Made by a program: the position numbers and the translations under genes
The notes under the pieces: model-generated
Databases searched by the model: none
What the model saw: the letters and a program-made list of their open reading frames with translations, nothing else
What the model was told of the DNA's origin: nothing
NCBI RefSeq assembly: GCF_005239225.2
Contig: NC_133296.1
Location: forward strand, 744,001 to 808,000
Length of the DNA: 64,000 nt
Direction of reading: 5' to 3'
Source of the DNA: Populus alba
Lineage: Eukaryota; Streptophyta; Magnoliopsida; Malpighiales; Salicaceae
Shown here: positions 63,061 to 64,000 of the stretch, piece after piece
Position numbering within the stretch: position 1 is the first letter of the stretch
Layout of the letters: each line of letters begins with the position of its first letter

Positions 63061-63579
63061 ATGGGTTCCAAGAATCGCATCATGATTTTTGCTGCCATTG
63101 TCATGCATCTCTTCCTGCATTTTCCTTCTCAAACAGAGGCAGGAGCGGAATCAGTGAGTGAGGTCTGCAAACAAAGCCAAGACTACGAGTCCTGCGTTCA
63201 AATCCTGACGTCCCACCCACGAACTCTGTCAGCATCTGGTAAAAAGGCGATTGCAGAGAAAGACCTGGCACTGGCAAGAAAAGAATCGGTTGATACAAGC
63301 GATTTCTTTACTGTCTTGGCTCACAGAAACCCTGCATCGAAGACAGTACTTGAGCGATGTGCTTCCTATTTTAAGGAGGCAGTAACATTCTTGAACCTCA
63401 AGGGGCTAGCAGGTGGGACGGCAAGCTTGGATGTGCATTATGCTCTTGATGATGCTGAATCTTGTGAAACTGCGTTGTCTTCAGGCCATGTTCATATTCA
63501 TTCAGCTACTGCTAGAATCCTGAAATGGAAGACTGTCTATGAGGCTGCCGAAGCAGCTGTTGTAGCTCTTGAAAACTGA
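63061..63579 (+). CDS. Plant invertase/pectin methylesterase inhibitor-like secreted protein
   Basis: Single-exon gene of 172 residues, the usual length for the PMEI/invertase-inhibitor family. A hydrophobic signal peptide covers residues 7-24 or so, with likely cleavage after the TEA or EAG region. The four conserved cysteines are present in family spacing: Cys36 and Cys45 (VCKQSQDYESC), Cys100 (LERCASYFKEA) and Cys135 (DAESCETAL), expected to form two disulfides stabilising the four-helix bundle. The protein should be secreted to the apothecium-free cell wall space (apoplast) or vacuole and inhibit either acid invertase or pectin methylesterase. Sequence alone does not separate these targets. 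The start is the only Met giving a signal peptide. Confidence 0.9.
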   Translation: MGSKNRIMIFAAIVMHLFLHFPSQTEAGAESVSEVCKQSQDYESCVQILTSHPRTLSASGKKAIAEKDLALARKESVDTSDFFTVLAHRNPASKTVLERCASYFKEAVTFLNLKGLAGGTASLDVHYALDDAESCETALSSGHVHIHSATARILKWKTVYEAAEAAVVALEN

Positions 63580-64000
63580 TTCCTGATTCGAAGATTAATA
63601 ATGTCTCGTTTCTAATAAAGTTCTTCCTATTTCTTGACTTATTTATATATATATCCAACTTTCATGCATGTAATGAAGGATTTTGCTGAGTGCAGACATG
63701 CATTGATTCTTGCTGGAATTATTTCTACAGAATCTAGCGAGGGCCAAACCTTATTTCCAACCAAATACATTTAGTGAAAAGCTTAAATCCATTTGCAAAA
63801 TCACATCAAACCGAATATAAATCATAGTCAGCTAATGTCTAGATGATGTGTGATTTGGTGGTTTTTTTATTTAATTTAGGAGTAGATTTTTGTTCTGACT
63901 TTATGCATTTATCAGCTTTTGATTGCCACCTTCGCCTTTTGCTGTCATTGGGCTTGTAATAACACACACACACACACTGGTATTTGAGTTTTGGGATGAA
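63580..64000. other. 3' flank of the PMEI-like gene
   Basis: Contains AATAAAG-type polyadenylation candidates near 63615 and a CA microsatellite at 63962-63978. No further gene is visible before the window ends. Confidence 0.5.

Noticed and set aside
1..64000. CRISPR arrays, bacterial operons, rRNA or tRNA genes
   Set aside because: None seen. The window is plant nuclear DNA and no cloverleaf or rRNA-like sequence was noticed.

Overview
This is a eudicot nuclear window with split genes, long AT-rich spacers and many short non-autonomous repeats. The protein sequences, the gene spacing and the repeat types suggest a Populus-like (Salicaceae) genome. That assignment is inference from family resemblance, because no search was run. 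Seven genes have intact reading frames, and one is a clear pseudogene. For the six multi-exon intact genes I placed every splice site by eye, and each summed coding length is a multiple of three (1125, 368, 1102, 271, 313 and 287 residues), which supports the models.

Layout. 1194-10121 (-): a 25-exon TOPLESS-related co-repressor of the TPR2/TPR3 type. 10.1-27.4 kb: gene-poor, AT-rich DNA with MITE-like repeats, microsatellites, a complete 273-bp TRIM retrotransposon and a few unexplained GC-richer islands. 27.44-30.67 kb (+): a clade-E PP2C phosphatase with a TATA box, a uORF-bearing leader and a probable leader intron. 32271-38263 (-): a PX-PH phospholipase D zeta with 19 coding exons and a GC-AG first intron. 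40337-43511 (-): a plastid-targeted TPR-like protein. 44522-47498 (-): Rab geranylgeranyltransferase beta subunit. 47.7-55.9 kb: gene-free repeat DNA with two tandem arrays, a hAT-type MITE and a long perfect foldback. 56052-57112 (+): an intact F-box/PP2-B gene, followed in tandem by a decayed copy (58403-61194). 61.2-63.06 kb: a repeated AT-rich module array. 63061-63579 (+): a secreted PMEI/invertase-inhibitor-like protein.

The genes do not form a pathway or operon. The neighbours are housekeeping or regulatory genes: auxin/EAR co-repression, growth-regulating phosphatase, phospholipid turnover in trafficking, plastid TPR protein, Rab prenylation, SCF ubiquitin ligase adaptor, cell-wall or invertase inhibitor. 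PLD zeta and Rab prenylation both touch vesicle trafficking, but their proximity here is probably coincidental. I see no dramatic new system. The most checkable novelties are two mobile elements bounded by clean target-site duplications, three RNA-capable hairpins in non-coding DNA, the uORF cluster before the PP2C gene, and the non-canonical GC donor in PLD zeta.
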